The notes below the pieces were generated by a model, which was not told the origin of the DNA, searched no databases, and saw nothing but the letters and a program-made list of their open reading frames with translations. A stretch of 64,000 nucleotides of DNA from Ectocarpus siliculosus (lineage: Eukaryota; Sar; Phaeophyceae; Ectocarpales; Ectocarpaceae), in contig FN649755.1 in NCBI GenBank assembly GCA_000310025.1, forward strand, positions 2,807,308-2,871,307. The letters are read 5' to 3'. The translations under genes and the position numbers were made by a program. This document shows, piece by piece, positions 55,441 through 64,000 of the stretch (the stretch's first letter is position 1; each line of letters starts with the position of its first letter).

Positions 55441-55879
55441 CTTCCTACAGGGTCGAGGACCATGCTTTTTGGGAATCGGTGACTGACGGCATGTAGTACG
55501 GTATTACGAGGTACAACAAAAAAAAGGGGCAAGCGACAGAATCTAGACGAAAAGCGGCCCAGCTGGGTACACACTATACGTTCAACAGCGTGAGATGAAC
55601 CCAGATGGCTGGTCAGGGCCCACTTGCACCCCGCAGCGCGGTATACCCTGCCTTGGCCCATACCCTCTGATTTTGGAAACATACCCTGACCTGACGGGAA
55701 GTTAGACCCTTTCATCAACCCTTTGCTCCGAGGGAATCATTTCCCAATCCTTTTCCGTTCCAACCATGGTATACTAGCCATCGAGAGTCTTTCTGTGTTG
55801 TGTATTTTTTTTCCTAAACTTTTTCTCGCTCTAAAAATACGATGGCTGGCTGGCCAACGAAACGTGCGGACATACCGTA
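55441..55879. other. unassigned stretch
   Basis: No feature is recognised. Confidence 0.4.
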
Positions 55880-56092
55880 GGTTGCATGACGTAAGATACC
55901 ACACCCCCTGTGCCGATTTTCAAAGCTCGATTACTCCACGACGAAGAGGATACCGAAATTAAATCATAAGTTTTCGGAAAGCTCTCGACGAGACGGTTCC
56001 AATGCCGTCAATTTTCGTCACCGTCGCACCATTTCCTGCCGAGACGTCGAGCTTCGAAAATCGGTTCGGGGTGCGCGATATCTTATGCAACC
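55880..56092. mobile_element. TA-flanked MITE, GGTTGCAT subfamily, best copy
   Basis: Left GGTTGCATGACGTAAGATAC, then CACACCCCCTG; right complement of GCGCGATATCTTATGCAACC; TA on both sides. The arms extend for about 50 bp to CGATTTTCAAAGCTCGA. The centre CGGAAAGCTCTCGACGAGAC, GGTTCCAATGCCGTCAATTT is shared by all family members. It is 213 bp. Confidence 0.9.
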
Positions 56093-56337
56093 TACTGTAC
56101 GGTGTACGTAATCGCTTGGATAGTCCAGTTCGTGGTGTTGAACGTGTTTGCTTGGTGTGGGATAGTGATTAGCGATAGTACCGGGTAATGCTGTTGCGCC
56201 GCTCCTTCGAACCGCAGCTCCTTTGGCGCCACTTCCTCCTTCTCCCTCCCTTCCTTCCTTCCTTCCTGATGATAAATGGTGACGGCGTGTGTGTGGGCGT
56301 ACGTGCGTGCGTGTGTGCGTATTGTCATGTGTTGTTG

Positions 56338-56372
56338 TTGCTGTTGTTGTTGTTGTTGTTGTTTTCTGAACA
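56338..56372. repeat. (TGT)n microsatellite
   Basis: About ten TTG/TGT triplets. Confidence 0.9.
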
Positions 56373-56439
56373 TGACCCAATGAATCCATCTCCATCTAAA
56401 AAAAAGAGTCTTTGAGATAGATTAGCAATGAATTCGTTG

Positions 56440-56600
56440 CTTTTTGTTGATTTCTTCACAGTAAAAAACTGTTCCGGTCTCCGCTCAGTAGATACCTTCA
56501 CATATCCGTATCTCCGTATATCTGGTCCACCTGACGCGGTTGCCTTCCCCCGTGGCCACAGGCTAACTTCCCCCGAAGAGGGGCACAGTACACCTCTCAA
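56440..56600 (-). mobile_element. SINE family 3 copy
   Basis: On the minus strand: GTGCCCCTCTTCGGGGGAAG, TTAGCCTGTGGCCACGGGGG, GAGCGGAGACCGGAACAG, then TTTTTTACTGTGAAGAAATC and AACAAAAAGC. Confidence 0.75.
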
Positions 56601-57601
56601 GAATAAAAACATAAAAAAAAATGGACCTCCGAGAAGACGCGCTTTCTATGTATTTCAAAACCGTGTGTGTGTGCATGTGTGTGTGTCTCTCTATTGTGGT
56701 GCGTATGCATGTCTCGCTTGAGTAGAGTATCGATCGCTCCTACCAGCTCCTACCAGCCGACCGAAGAAAAAAACACATCATTCTCGAGCGGGATGAAAAA
56801 CAAACGGGAACACTGTCTCTGCAGACAGGGAGGGTGCAGCAGGAGTTGGACGACACAGCAGCAGTGTCTTGCTTCTGGAGTAGAATACTCAATGCGTGCG
56901 TGCTTGTGCTTGTCCCTCCTCCCCGCTCTGCAGCCACGAGCTCCCCGCCACCATACCGACGGCCAAACATCGGCACAATAATGCATGCATCCCAACCATG
57001 CTTGTTCAGTCTCTCTCGCGTTCGAAGCGTGACCCGTTTTTCGCATATCATATGCATGGACCAGACCAGATACGGCAGGATTTTGTCGGTTGGTTTGCTG
57101 TCTTTCTCCAAACTTGCGTTTGCCGCCCATTGCTTGTTTCGAGCGGGAAAGAGCTTGATGGTTGGTGTTAGTGTGCTAGTGTTTCCCACGTGCGGAAAGT
57201 CCGTTCCGGTTGGTTGATATCTCCCCGGCTGCCATGGTTGATTTGTGGTGGGAAGAGTTGTGATGTTTGGTATCCCATGGTTGGAACGGAAAATGGTTTG
57301 GGAAACAACCCCCGCGGGAAGAACTGGGGGGAAATGGTTGATGAAAGGGTCTCATTTCCGGTTACATTTCCGAAATCAGTGTGTCACTTCTGGAGAAGAG
57401 TGTAGCCGCGGCAGATTCCTATGAAGGAGCCCCAGCTGTTGGAAGCAGCTGGGTCCTAGGGTTAAGAAAGAGGTACGGTCGCTTGATGTCTTGTCTCCAA
57501 GATTGTGTAGGAATTATATGTCGCTTAATTGATAGCGAGGAAGGTCTGGTTGAGGAGGGGATCCTCCTAGCAACCAGGGGGCACGCAGATAGCTGAGTCC
57601 T
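56601..57601. other. unassigned stretch
   Basis: Overlapping open frames of 70-150 codons on both strands show no motif. GTGTGTGTG microsatellite-like runs occur near 56.67 kb. Confidence 0.4.
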
Positions 57602-57669
57602 GATGTGGTATGGTCCCTCAGGGGTATACCTCCCGGCCATCCCGTACCTCTGAGGGACCATATCACATC
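57602..57669. repeat. 25-bp inverted repeat, strong hairpin
   Basis: GATGTGGTATGGTCCCTCAG, then GGGTA, pairs with TACCTCTGAGGGACCATATC, then ACATC, across an 18-base loop, with only two mismatches. It lies outside any coding frame. In single strand or RNA it would form a very stable stem. Confidence 0.9.
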
Positions 57670-57829
57670 CTATTCTAGACCAAGATGTACCCTATCTAGG
57701 CCCTACAGCATCACTCATTGAAAGTAGCCCCGCCCTTATTTCGACGCGGCGCCCTGAAAGTGGGCCTTGACCAATCATCTGTGTTCATTTTCACGCTGTT
57801 GAATAGGATTTACCCGGAACTGAGTCGCT

Positions 57830-57955
57830 CTTTCGGCCAGCGGTATAGCTTTAGCATTTTTGTGACCACGGGCCGAGTCTTTGCTAGATTTTGGGATTAG
57901 CAACTGACACGAGTGAGTTTAATGTGAAGAAAAACAACAACAACAAAAACAACAA
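57830..57955 (+). mobile_element. SINE family 3 relative
   Basis: TTTTGTGACCACGGGCCGAG core, TTTTGGGATTAGCAACTGAC, then AGTTTAATGTGAAGAAAAAC and CAA-rich tail. The same segment occurs inverted at 58.57-58.69 kb. Confidence 0.65.
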
Positions 57956-57997
57956 CATCCGGTTGTTGTGTCCTTCGCCACCAAAAAATCATGAACT

Positions 57998-58158
57998 ATA
58001 ATTGCTTGCGGACCCTGCGGGTCCACTGCATTTTCGTACACCTTTATCGGGTAAGTTAGCCTGTGACCACGGGAATCGACCCCGGCAAGTGCTAAATAGA
58101 CTAGTGTGGACAGAAGAAGGTACTGGGCCGAGAGAACGGAACGGTTTTTAATGTGAAG

Positions 58159-58191
<33 letters not shown>

Positions 58192-58195
58192 GTAA
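57998..58195 (+). mobile_element. SINE family 3 copy with (CAA)n tail
   Basis: TTGCGGACCCTGCGGGTCCA, TAAGTTAGCCTGTGACCACG, AAGGTACTGGGCCGAGAG, GGTTTTTAATGTGAAGACAA and about twelve CAA triplets. Confidence 0.85.
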
Positions 58196-58277
58196 TACAT
58201 AGGGGTATCGGTAAAAAAAAAATAAAAAAAACGGTAGTGGAGACTGGATTGCGAAATGTCGGAAAGATGGCACCCCC

Positions 58278-58443
58278 GTGTTAGCGTATATTTACCCGTA
58301 TTTCTCCACAACCAGGGCAGGGGGGGTCCTGTACCACTGCCGACAAGGGCATTTTTGGATACATCACTTCCGGGGCTTTCCTGAGAGGTATCGGTTGGTG
58401 TTCGCACCCTCCTATCTATGTTGCTGTGGAGGAATACGCTTAA
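58278..58443. mobile_element. possible short inverted-repeat element
   Basis: TAGCGTAT...TTTCTCCACAAC at the left pairs imperfectly with GTTGCTGTGGAGGAATACGC at the right. A further right-end-like piece, CTATGTTGCTGTGGGGATAC, occurs at 58.87 kb. The interior is unrelated to the other MITEs. Ends and target duplication are not clear. Confidence 0.4.
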
Positions 58444-58569
58444 GCTTAGGGCCACTAAAAACGGAAGCCAATTTCTTCGTTTCAAAACCCCGAACGGCGA
58501 AAAGAAACCGGCTTTCTTAGTATTCGAAAAGTGGTAACAACACGGCGGGGGTGGGTGCCATCTCTCCGA

Positions 58570-58577
58570 CTCTTTCG

Positions 58578-58611
<34 letters not shown>

Positions 58612-58690
58612 GCTGTCTTCACCTCAAAATCGTGTCAGTTGCTAATCCCAAAATCTAACAAAAAACCTCGAGTCCGTGGTCACAAAATGC
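58570..58690 (-). mobile_element. SINE family 3 relative, inverted
   Basis: A run of TTG triplets precedes the complement of GATTTTGAGGTGAAGACAGC, TTTTGGGATTAGCAACTGAC and TTTGTGACCACGGA. Confidence 0.65.
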
Positions 58691-58959
58691 TACAGTAGAG
58701 CCATCAGAAGATCTAAAGAACACGCCCACCAGCAAGTGAAAGGGTACACAAGCCCGAAGAGGTACACATTGCATTCCCTGCAGCACGTTTGCGTGCCCAA
58801 GACTGAACTACACGCCCACACACTGCATTCATCTACAGCAGCATCACCCCCTGTCCCACACCCTCCTACCTATCTATGTTGCTGTGGGGATACGCTAATA
58901 CACAAAGGGCTAACAACACGGCGGTGGGTGCCATCTCACGGACTCTTTTCGTACAAGGG

Positions 58960-59105
58960 CCGTTTTAATCATGGCCTTTTCTCCAAATTTCCAAATTCCA
59001 AACATTCGGAAGTCATCGAAAACTTTGGAAATTTTTCACCCAATTATTTGGAAGTGACCACCCCCAAAACTTCGGAATGAATGGTAGCTTCCAAAGTTTT
59101 GGAAA
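58960..59105. repeat. TTTGGAA/TTCCAAA-rich repeat, copy 2
   Basis: GGCCGTTTTAATCATGGCCT, CGGAAGTCATCGAAAACTTT, GGAAATTTTTC and TGGTAGCTTCCAAAG match copy 1 in order. Confidence 0.75.
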
Positions 59106-59250
59106 GTTAAAGTTTCTAAACCAAGAAAAAGGGCTGAACAAGATCCTCTCGGCGCGGTTCACGCGAAGAAGGTTGCGCGGGATCCAGACATCATTTTTAC
59201 AAACATACATGCACGAAAGCGATCTTGGGCGCAGCAGGTGTTTCACTACA
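59099..59250. repeat. 150-bp direct repeat, copy 1
   Basis: GTTTCTAAACCAAGAAAAAG, CTCGGCGCGGTTCACGCGAA and TACATGCACGAAAGCGATCT recur at 60.05-60.20 kb with few changes. Both copies follow a TTTGGAA-rich block, so they may be parts of one larger element. Confidence 0.85.
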
Positions 59251-59519
59251 CAGAGCTTGCACAAAAAACAAACCGACAGGGGTGGTTTGGAGGGCACGGA
59301 GAAAACGCGGTTTGTGTCTCCGAACGGCAAAAAATCGGCTGCTTGAGAGGAGACGTGAGTACAAAGCTATCCAGCTCTTGTCCTCTAGACCATCGATTCA
59401 TGTTTTGTCTTCTTGGGTGTCTTCTCCGTCAACGGCCCTCATCCGGGTGTGCGTGGTTCAGCAGTGGACGTACTGAACAGGCAGGGAGGCACGTCGCTGT
59501 ATACTCGATGTGTTCAAAA

Positions 59520-59640
59520 AGTCTTTTCATAAGTCGCGAGGGAAGGGATTGCTGTACCCTTCTCGCGACAAAAATATCTCAGGCACGAACCGCAGGAGGG
59601 GGTCCAACCCCCCCTCTTATGTGACCCCGGTTGGGTCGTC
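59520..59640 (+). mobile_element. SINE family 2 fragment
   Basis: GTACCCTTCTCGCGACAAAA, GGCACGAACCGCAGGAGGGG and TTATGTGACCCCGGTTGGG match the shared middle of SINE families 1 and 2. Confidence 0.6.
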
Positions 59641-59959
59641 TAGCTAGTACAAGTGGAGGATGGGGGGCAGAGGGGCAGACGACAGAGTCCAATAACAGGA
59701 GACAAAAAAAAAAAAAAATGGCGGGCACAGCATCAGCTCAGTGCATCAAGGGTTGTGGGGAGCCCTTTGCGAGCTCGTTACATTCTGTTTCCATGACGCA
59801 TTTGTGGTCTGTCTGTCACAAATCGATTGGTAGCAGTAGACCATGATTCCCGCCGCACTTTTGATGCATTCCGAGAAAACCACACGACAAGATATTGTTG
59901 CGCATAAAAACGGTACTCAAATGTTTCTCTGGCAGATACTCGCGCGCAAATGTTTGACA

Positions 59960-60200
59960 ACATTTGAAGATTTATTTCCAACATTTTGAAACCAAAAACA
60001 TGGGGCTGACCAGGGCCCCAAAACGTCGGAATGGTAGCTTCCAAATTATTGGAAAGTTTCTAAACCAAGAAAAAGGGCCAGAACCAGAACTTCTCGGCGC
60101 GGTTCACGCGAAGAAGGTTGCGCGGGATCCAGACATCATTTTTACAAACATACATGCACGAAAGCGAATCTTGGGCGCAGCAGATGTTCACTACGCAGCA
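59960..60200. repeat. TTTGGAA-rich block plus 150-bp direct repeat, copy 2
   Basis: GGTAGCTTCCAAATTATTGG leads into GTTTCTAAACCAAGAAAAAG and the segment shared with 59.10-59.25 kb. Confidence 0.8.
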
Positions 60201-60629
60201 GCAATGATACAACATACATATTATGCATACTTCTGGGTGTACCGCAATGTTGTGCATACGCTTCTGTGTGTTTCGGCGTTGGCAGGTCGTGTTTCGCGCG
60301 ACGGGCCATGGGCGGCAATAGTGTGGAGAAGAAAAGATGGGAGTGGGAGAGCTGCGACCATTCGGAGAGGCCAATCTAGCTGGAAAAAGCGCGACGCTAG
60401 AGACGCAAGAAGACCGCCTACAGGAGGAGCGGCTTGTGGAATATTTTCGTCGGTAACCCCGCAGTGTCAGAACCTGACACCCAGGCGGTTTCCCTCCATT
60501 CACTGCAAAAGACTCCAACGCATCCCGTTCGACTGTGGCTATATCTCGAATGGGTAGACTTTCTATCTTTCTGTGTTTGTATTATATTTGATTCCCACTA
60601 CATACCGGCTTCAAACACTACTGCTGTAC

Positions 60630-60681
60630 GTTACATGACGCAAGATACCACACCCCCTAGACCGGCTTTCAAAGCTCGATT
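60630..60681. mobile_element. left arm of a GGTTGCAT-type MITE
   Basis: ACGTTACATGACGCAAGATA, CCACACCCCCTAGACCGGCT, TTCAAAGCTCGATTACC. It is cut off where the next, complete MITE begins. Confidence 0.7.
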
Positions 60682-60693
60682 ACCGTTGGTATA

Positions 60694-60907
60694 CGACACA
60701 AGATAACACACACCCTGGGCCGATTTTCAAAAGCTCGATTTTTCAACAGGAGAAAAAGAGTAACAGGGCCGAAAACTGCGGCGTTGAAGCCGTCTGGTCG
60801 AGCGAGTACTCCCCCGAAACGTATCGTTTCGTTTACGCATGCTCTTCTTCCTCGCGGAGTGATTGAGCTTCGAATAATCGGCCCAGGGGGTGTGTTATCT
60901 TGTGTCG
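60694..60907. mobile_element. TA-flanked MITE, ACACAAGATAACACACCCC subfamily
   Basis: CGACACAAGATAACACACAC at the left and the complement of GTGTGTTATCTTGTGTCG at the right, with TA flanks. The interior is GGGCCGAAAACTGCGGCGTT. It is 214 bp. Confidence 0.88.
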
Positions 60908-61409
60908 TACCAGTACACGGTGCTCCACCGGCGAAGAAGGAAGAGGGCGCGATAACGAAACCAGCCCTGCCGAATAGTAGCGGCGGAGTTGTAGACCCAA
61001 GCTCAACACGGCAGATGTTGTCGGGAAAAAGTTATCGACGATACGGCGGCGGTTCCAACACAGTCACTTATGACCGGCAACGGGCCGCTCTTCCTGCCGC
61101 GTGGAGAAAACGAGCTCTTTAAGGGAATCTCGGTCCAGAGGGAGTGTGACATGTATGTTCCTCCTACACACATACATGCGTCACCAGGTGGTAGTGGTGG
61201 TGGTGGCGCGGACCCCGCTTTTTCTTCCGACTTTCTCTACCGTAGTACCGTAGTTCATTTTTGGGGGGAGGAGAGTCAGTTTTACTGGCACGGCCACCAG
61301 GCCCGCATGCATCTGGATCATCAGCTTCTTCTTCCCATACATGTACGGGCACATAGACTTGCATATTACTTCAATGCGTTCCAACCGGGTGCGCTACGTG
61401 TACCGAATA
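60908..61409. other. unassigned stretch between two MITEs
   Basis: Open frames exist but no motif is recognised. Confidence 0.4.
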
Positions 61410-61625
61410 GGACACAAGATAACACACCCCTTGGACCGATTTTCAAAGCTCAATTTCTCAACAGCAGGAAGAAAGAATCACAGCGCCGAAAACGGCGGCG
61501 TTGGAACCGTATCGTCGAGAGCTTTTCCGAAAATGTATCATTTCGTTTATGCATCCGTCCTCTTCGTCGTGGAGAAATCGAGCTTTCTTTGAAAATCGGT
61601 CCAGGGGGTGTGTCATCTTGTGTCA
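61410..61625. mobile_element. TA-flanked MITE, ACACAAGATAACACACCCC subfamily
   Basis: GGACACAAGATAACACACCC at the left, the complement of GTGTGTCATCTTGTGTCA at the right, with TA flanks. The interior is GCGCCGAAAACGGCGGCGTT. It is 216 bp. Confidence 0.88.
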
Positions 61626-61744
61626 TATACGGTATTACCAAGCATCAAGCGTCACAGTCGAGTGTGTGCGATGACCCTCAGTTTTCCTAAATTATTACTT
61701 CTTCTCCGGAGTGATGTTATTTACTCGATGTCGCTGCGGCACAG

Positions 61745-61818
61745 CAGTGTGTGACTACGGGTTGGAGTAAACGGCACTAGTGCTGTGAGCGCTGATTTGA
61801 AGTGAAGACAAGCAAAAA
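61745..61818 (+). mobile_element. SINE family 1, 3'-end fragment
   Basis: GTGTGTGACTACGGGTTGGA, GCACTAGTGCTGTGAGC, GCTGATTTGAAGTGAAGACA and an A-rich end. Confidence 0.8.
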
Positions 61819-62439
61819 AATATGTACACCAGGCAGGCAGGCAGGTAGGGAACCCCTGCGATTACGGGACCTGCTACTGCTGGACGTGGAGAGAGAGTGC
61901 AAAAGGGGGGGGCGGCGCCCGAGAGAGCCTCCGCTGTCTTTGCAGCAGCGGGCCTTCTCCTGTAGGGCACACCTTGCTTGACCCCATGCCCGAGGGTAAC
62001 CACTCTGCACTCACCCGCCCCAACGCCGGGGGTGCCGCGTCGACGAGCGACTTCGAAGTTATATGCTTGCATACTTTTTATTGCGAAACTTCGGAAATGA
62101 AACAACAGCCCTGTTAAAAAAAACACACCATTCAGACGGTCAGCAGACGGTCAGCAGTCAAGTCAGCAGTGGACATGTTAGATAGTCTACCAAACAGAAG
62201 GCATGTAGTCTGGTCTCTGGTGTGGGATCGATCGATGTACCGCAGAAAACCCGCCCCCCATCAATCAACGCCTTCCCGCTAGACTAACATAGAGCCTGTC
62301 TCTCGTGCCGTGGTTTGTTTGTAGCCTACGCATTCGTACTGTACGTTCTTCGCGACAGACAGATCCTTTTTTGCGTTTTAGCCTGGAAAATGAACATATC
62401 GCCTTCCTGGGCGATGTGCGGTCCAAATACTCTTGGGGC
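61819..62439. other. unassigned stretch
   Basis: Short local duplications only (for example CAGACGGTCAG twice near 62.14 kb). Confidence 0.4.
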
Positions 62440-62870
62440 TAGCTAGTGGTGGTCTACAGCAGTTGAAGTGGTACATCTGAACGACGAACAAACGACTCCC
62501 TGGCGGCAAGTTGTGGGTTCGATTCTCTCCGGAGGGTTTTTTCCTGGGATTTTTTTCCAGCAATCGAAAGTGTAGTTGGAAGCGATCGATCTACATAGTA
62601 TACAATGCATACATACAGCAAGTATATAGGTCGTGAGTAAACAAAGTCCGGCTCCACAGTCGACGAGGGAAAAAAGAAAAAAAAAGAGGATGGCTGAACC
62701 CTTCTCGCGATAAAAACTAAAGAGGCAAGTACCGCAGGGGGAGAGGTGTAGCAAAAAAAAAAACTTGTGTTTTGGTTGACCTTCCCCTTGTGCTCTTGTG
62801 TGACCCCCGGCTGATACACCAGGTTATATGCTTGTATAACAAAACGCCGAAAGGCCTGTACTGTAAACCG
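62440..62870 (+). mobile_element. SINE family 2, full length
   Basis: A tRNA-like head is present: A-box-like GTGGTCTACAGCAGTTGAAG and B box GTGGGTTCGATTCTC. Then follow TTTTTTCCTGGGATTTTTTT, GGCTGAACCCTTCTCGCGAT, GGCAAGTACCGCAGGGGGAG, a poly-A stretch, the core TGTGTGACCCCCGGCTGATA and the tail GCCGAAAGGCCTGTACTGTA. The middle matches SINE family 1, while head and tail differ. Confidence 0.85.
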
Positions 62871-63039
62871 GCGCCCGAATACATTTAGATGGGACGAACA
62901 CATACACTTAAAAAAAAAACGGCCACAACCGCCGTCGGTACGTTGCTGGTTCGTGGCGATGGAGCTGACACTTTAGGCGACTTAACCACTGCTGGGGATA
63001 CGGCACATACGGCAGGCACAGCAGTCGCGTTGCATGCAA

Positions 63040-63205
63040 TAATACATATGTACGTGCGAGCCTCTCTCGAGAGCATCTCAACCACCGGCAAGGTACACAT
63101 TGGATGGTGGTACCTATGTATATAATACATATGTACGTGCGAGCCTCTCTCGAGAGCATCTCAACCACCGGCAAGGTACACATTGGATGGTGGTACCTAT
63201 GTATG
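63040..63205. repeat. 83-bp perfect tandem duplication
   Basis: TAATACATATGTACGTGCGA starts both units (63040 and 63123). I see no mismatch over the whole unit. Confidence 0.95.
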
Positions 63206-64000
63206 TACGACGCATGCGTGAGGTATGGATCTATCCGCCTACTGCTGTACACTACACATACTCTAGTCTAGTCTGCATACACTCTTCGATCGCGCTCAGC
63301 TACATGTGAGTTACCTATACACCATACCAACAATTCTGAAGCCTATTTGCTTCAGTTTTCTGTTGCGGAAATTCTCAGACCTATATTCGATTTTGACTCC
63401 ACCAAAAGTGACCCCACTCCCTTTTATTCACTTGGTTTTAGAGTAGGCGATCTCCGGTTCTTCTCTAAAAGCAAGTTGTTTTTCTTCGGGGGATGTTTCT
63501 CGAGATCCCATTGACAGATTTTCGTGTGGGTTGGAAGTGGTGTCCCTCCTGGCCCCGTCCGCCCTTCCTGCAAGTTTGGTGCACCAGCTCGTCTCTGTGT
63601 TTGAGAACGCGTCCGTTGTTGTATGTCATATTCGTTGTTCGTAGATCTCCCCCATTCGATTGATTCACCGAACAACCAACCCCCTCCTTTTCATACTTCA
63701 GGACTCCCACCGGTCGTCAACAACGACGCACCCCACACGACGCGAAGGGTCACGTTCAGGTCGATGATGCAGGTGGCCGGTTTACACCGCAATCGTCAGC
63801 GTCAAGGATACATACATCTATCTCCCGAGAACCATGCGTGGAGCGTTAGTTTGTAGGGAGGGACAGAGCAGGTGTTGTTGCATCCACCCTCAGGAAGGTG
63901 CACCGACGACCAGTATCAAAGGGTTCTTGTGCACAATTTGCTACGGACCGTTCCAACCATTGTCCTCCATTGTACTGAAATCTGCTGTTTCGACGGGATA
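63206..64000. other. unassigned stretch at the window end
   Basis: No gene or repeat is recognised. Confidence 0.4.

Noticed and set aside
1-64000. CRISPR arrays, bacterial operons, rRNA genes
   Set aside because: The tandem repeats here have no regular unique spacers, genes are interrupted by GT-AG introns, and no rRNA-like sequence was seen.

Overview
This window reads as a stretch of stramenopile nuclear genome, most likely from a brown alga of the Ectocarpus type. The reasons are host genes broken by GT-AG introns, a gene with cysteine-histidine EsV-1-7 repeats (a family largely expanded in brown algae and first named from a phaeovirus gene), an F-box-like/ankyrin protein with 26-residue repeats of the style common in brown algae, and a very high density of short non-autonomous mobile elements. 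There is no operon structure, CRISPR array, rRNA or intact tRNA gene.

Layout. 1-10 kb is mostly non-coding: SINE pieces, tandem repeats, and at 3923-4189 (minus) a clean first exon of a PiT/PHO4 phosphate transporter whose other exons are not visible. 10.2-11.2 kb (minus) carries the ankyrin gene. 13.9 kb holds a full-length tRNA-derived SINE. 16.6-19.3 kb holds a Ser/Thr/Ala-rich coding-like region of unknown function that changes frame. 21.2-22.1 kb holds two copies of an element built of ACCGCC units. 25.2-30.7 kb (plus) is a complete four-exon Ctr-type copper transporter whose introns are packed with minisatellites and small elements. 31-40 kb is a repeat-rich gene desert with an internally deleted tandem duplication, a hAT-type MITE with an intact 8-bp target duplication, and a 132-bp assembly gap.

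40.7-51.7 kb (minus) contains the EsV-1-7 repeat gene. Three firm exons splice to give three repeats with an exact 37-residue period. The 3' end is uncertain because the DNA around the terminal exon has been tandemly amplified. A plus-strand AT-hook reading frame at 44.9 kb would lie in its long third intron. 52.5-54.5 kb is a 2-kb element with 26-bp perfect terminal inverted repeats and TA flanks, holding a zinc-finger reading frame and a truncated LINE-like retroelement. 55-64 kb is again a mosaic of SINEs, TA-flanked MITEs, tandem repeats and a hairpin, with no gene I can support.

How the parts relate. The firm genes are a copper importer, a phosphate transporter first exon, an ankyrin adaptor and an EsV-1-7 protein. 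They show no common pathway; they are ordinary host genes embedded in repeats. The most distinctive material is the EsV-1-7 gene and a set of SINE families that share modules: a common central TGTGACC-CGG core with exchangeable heads and tails.
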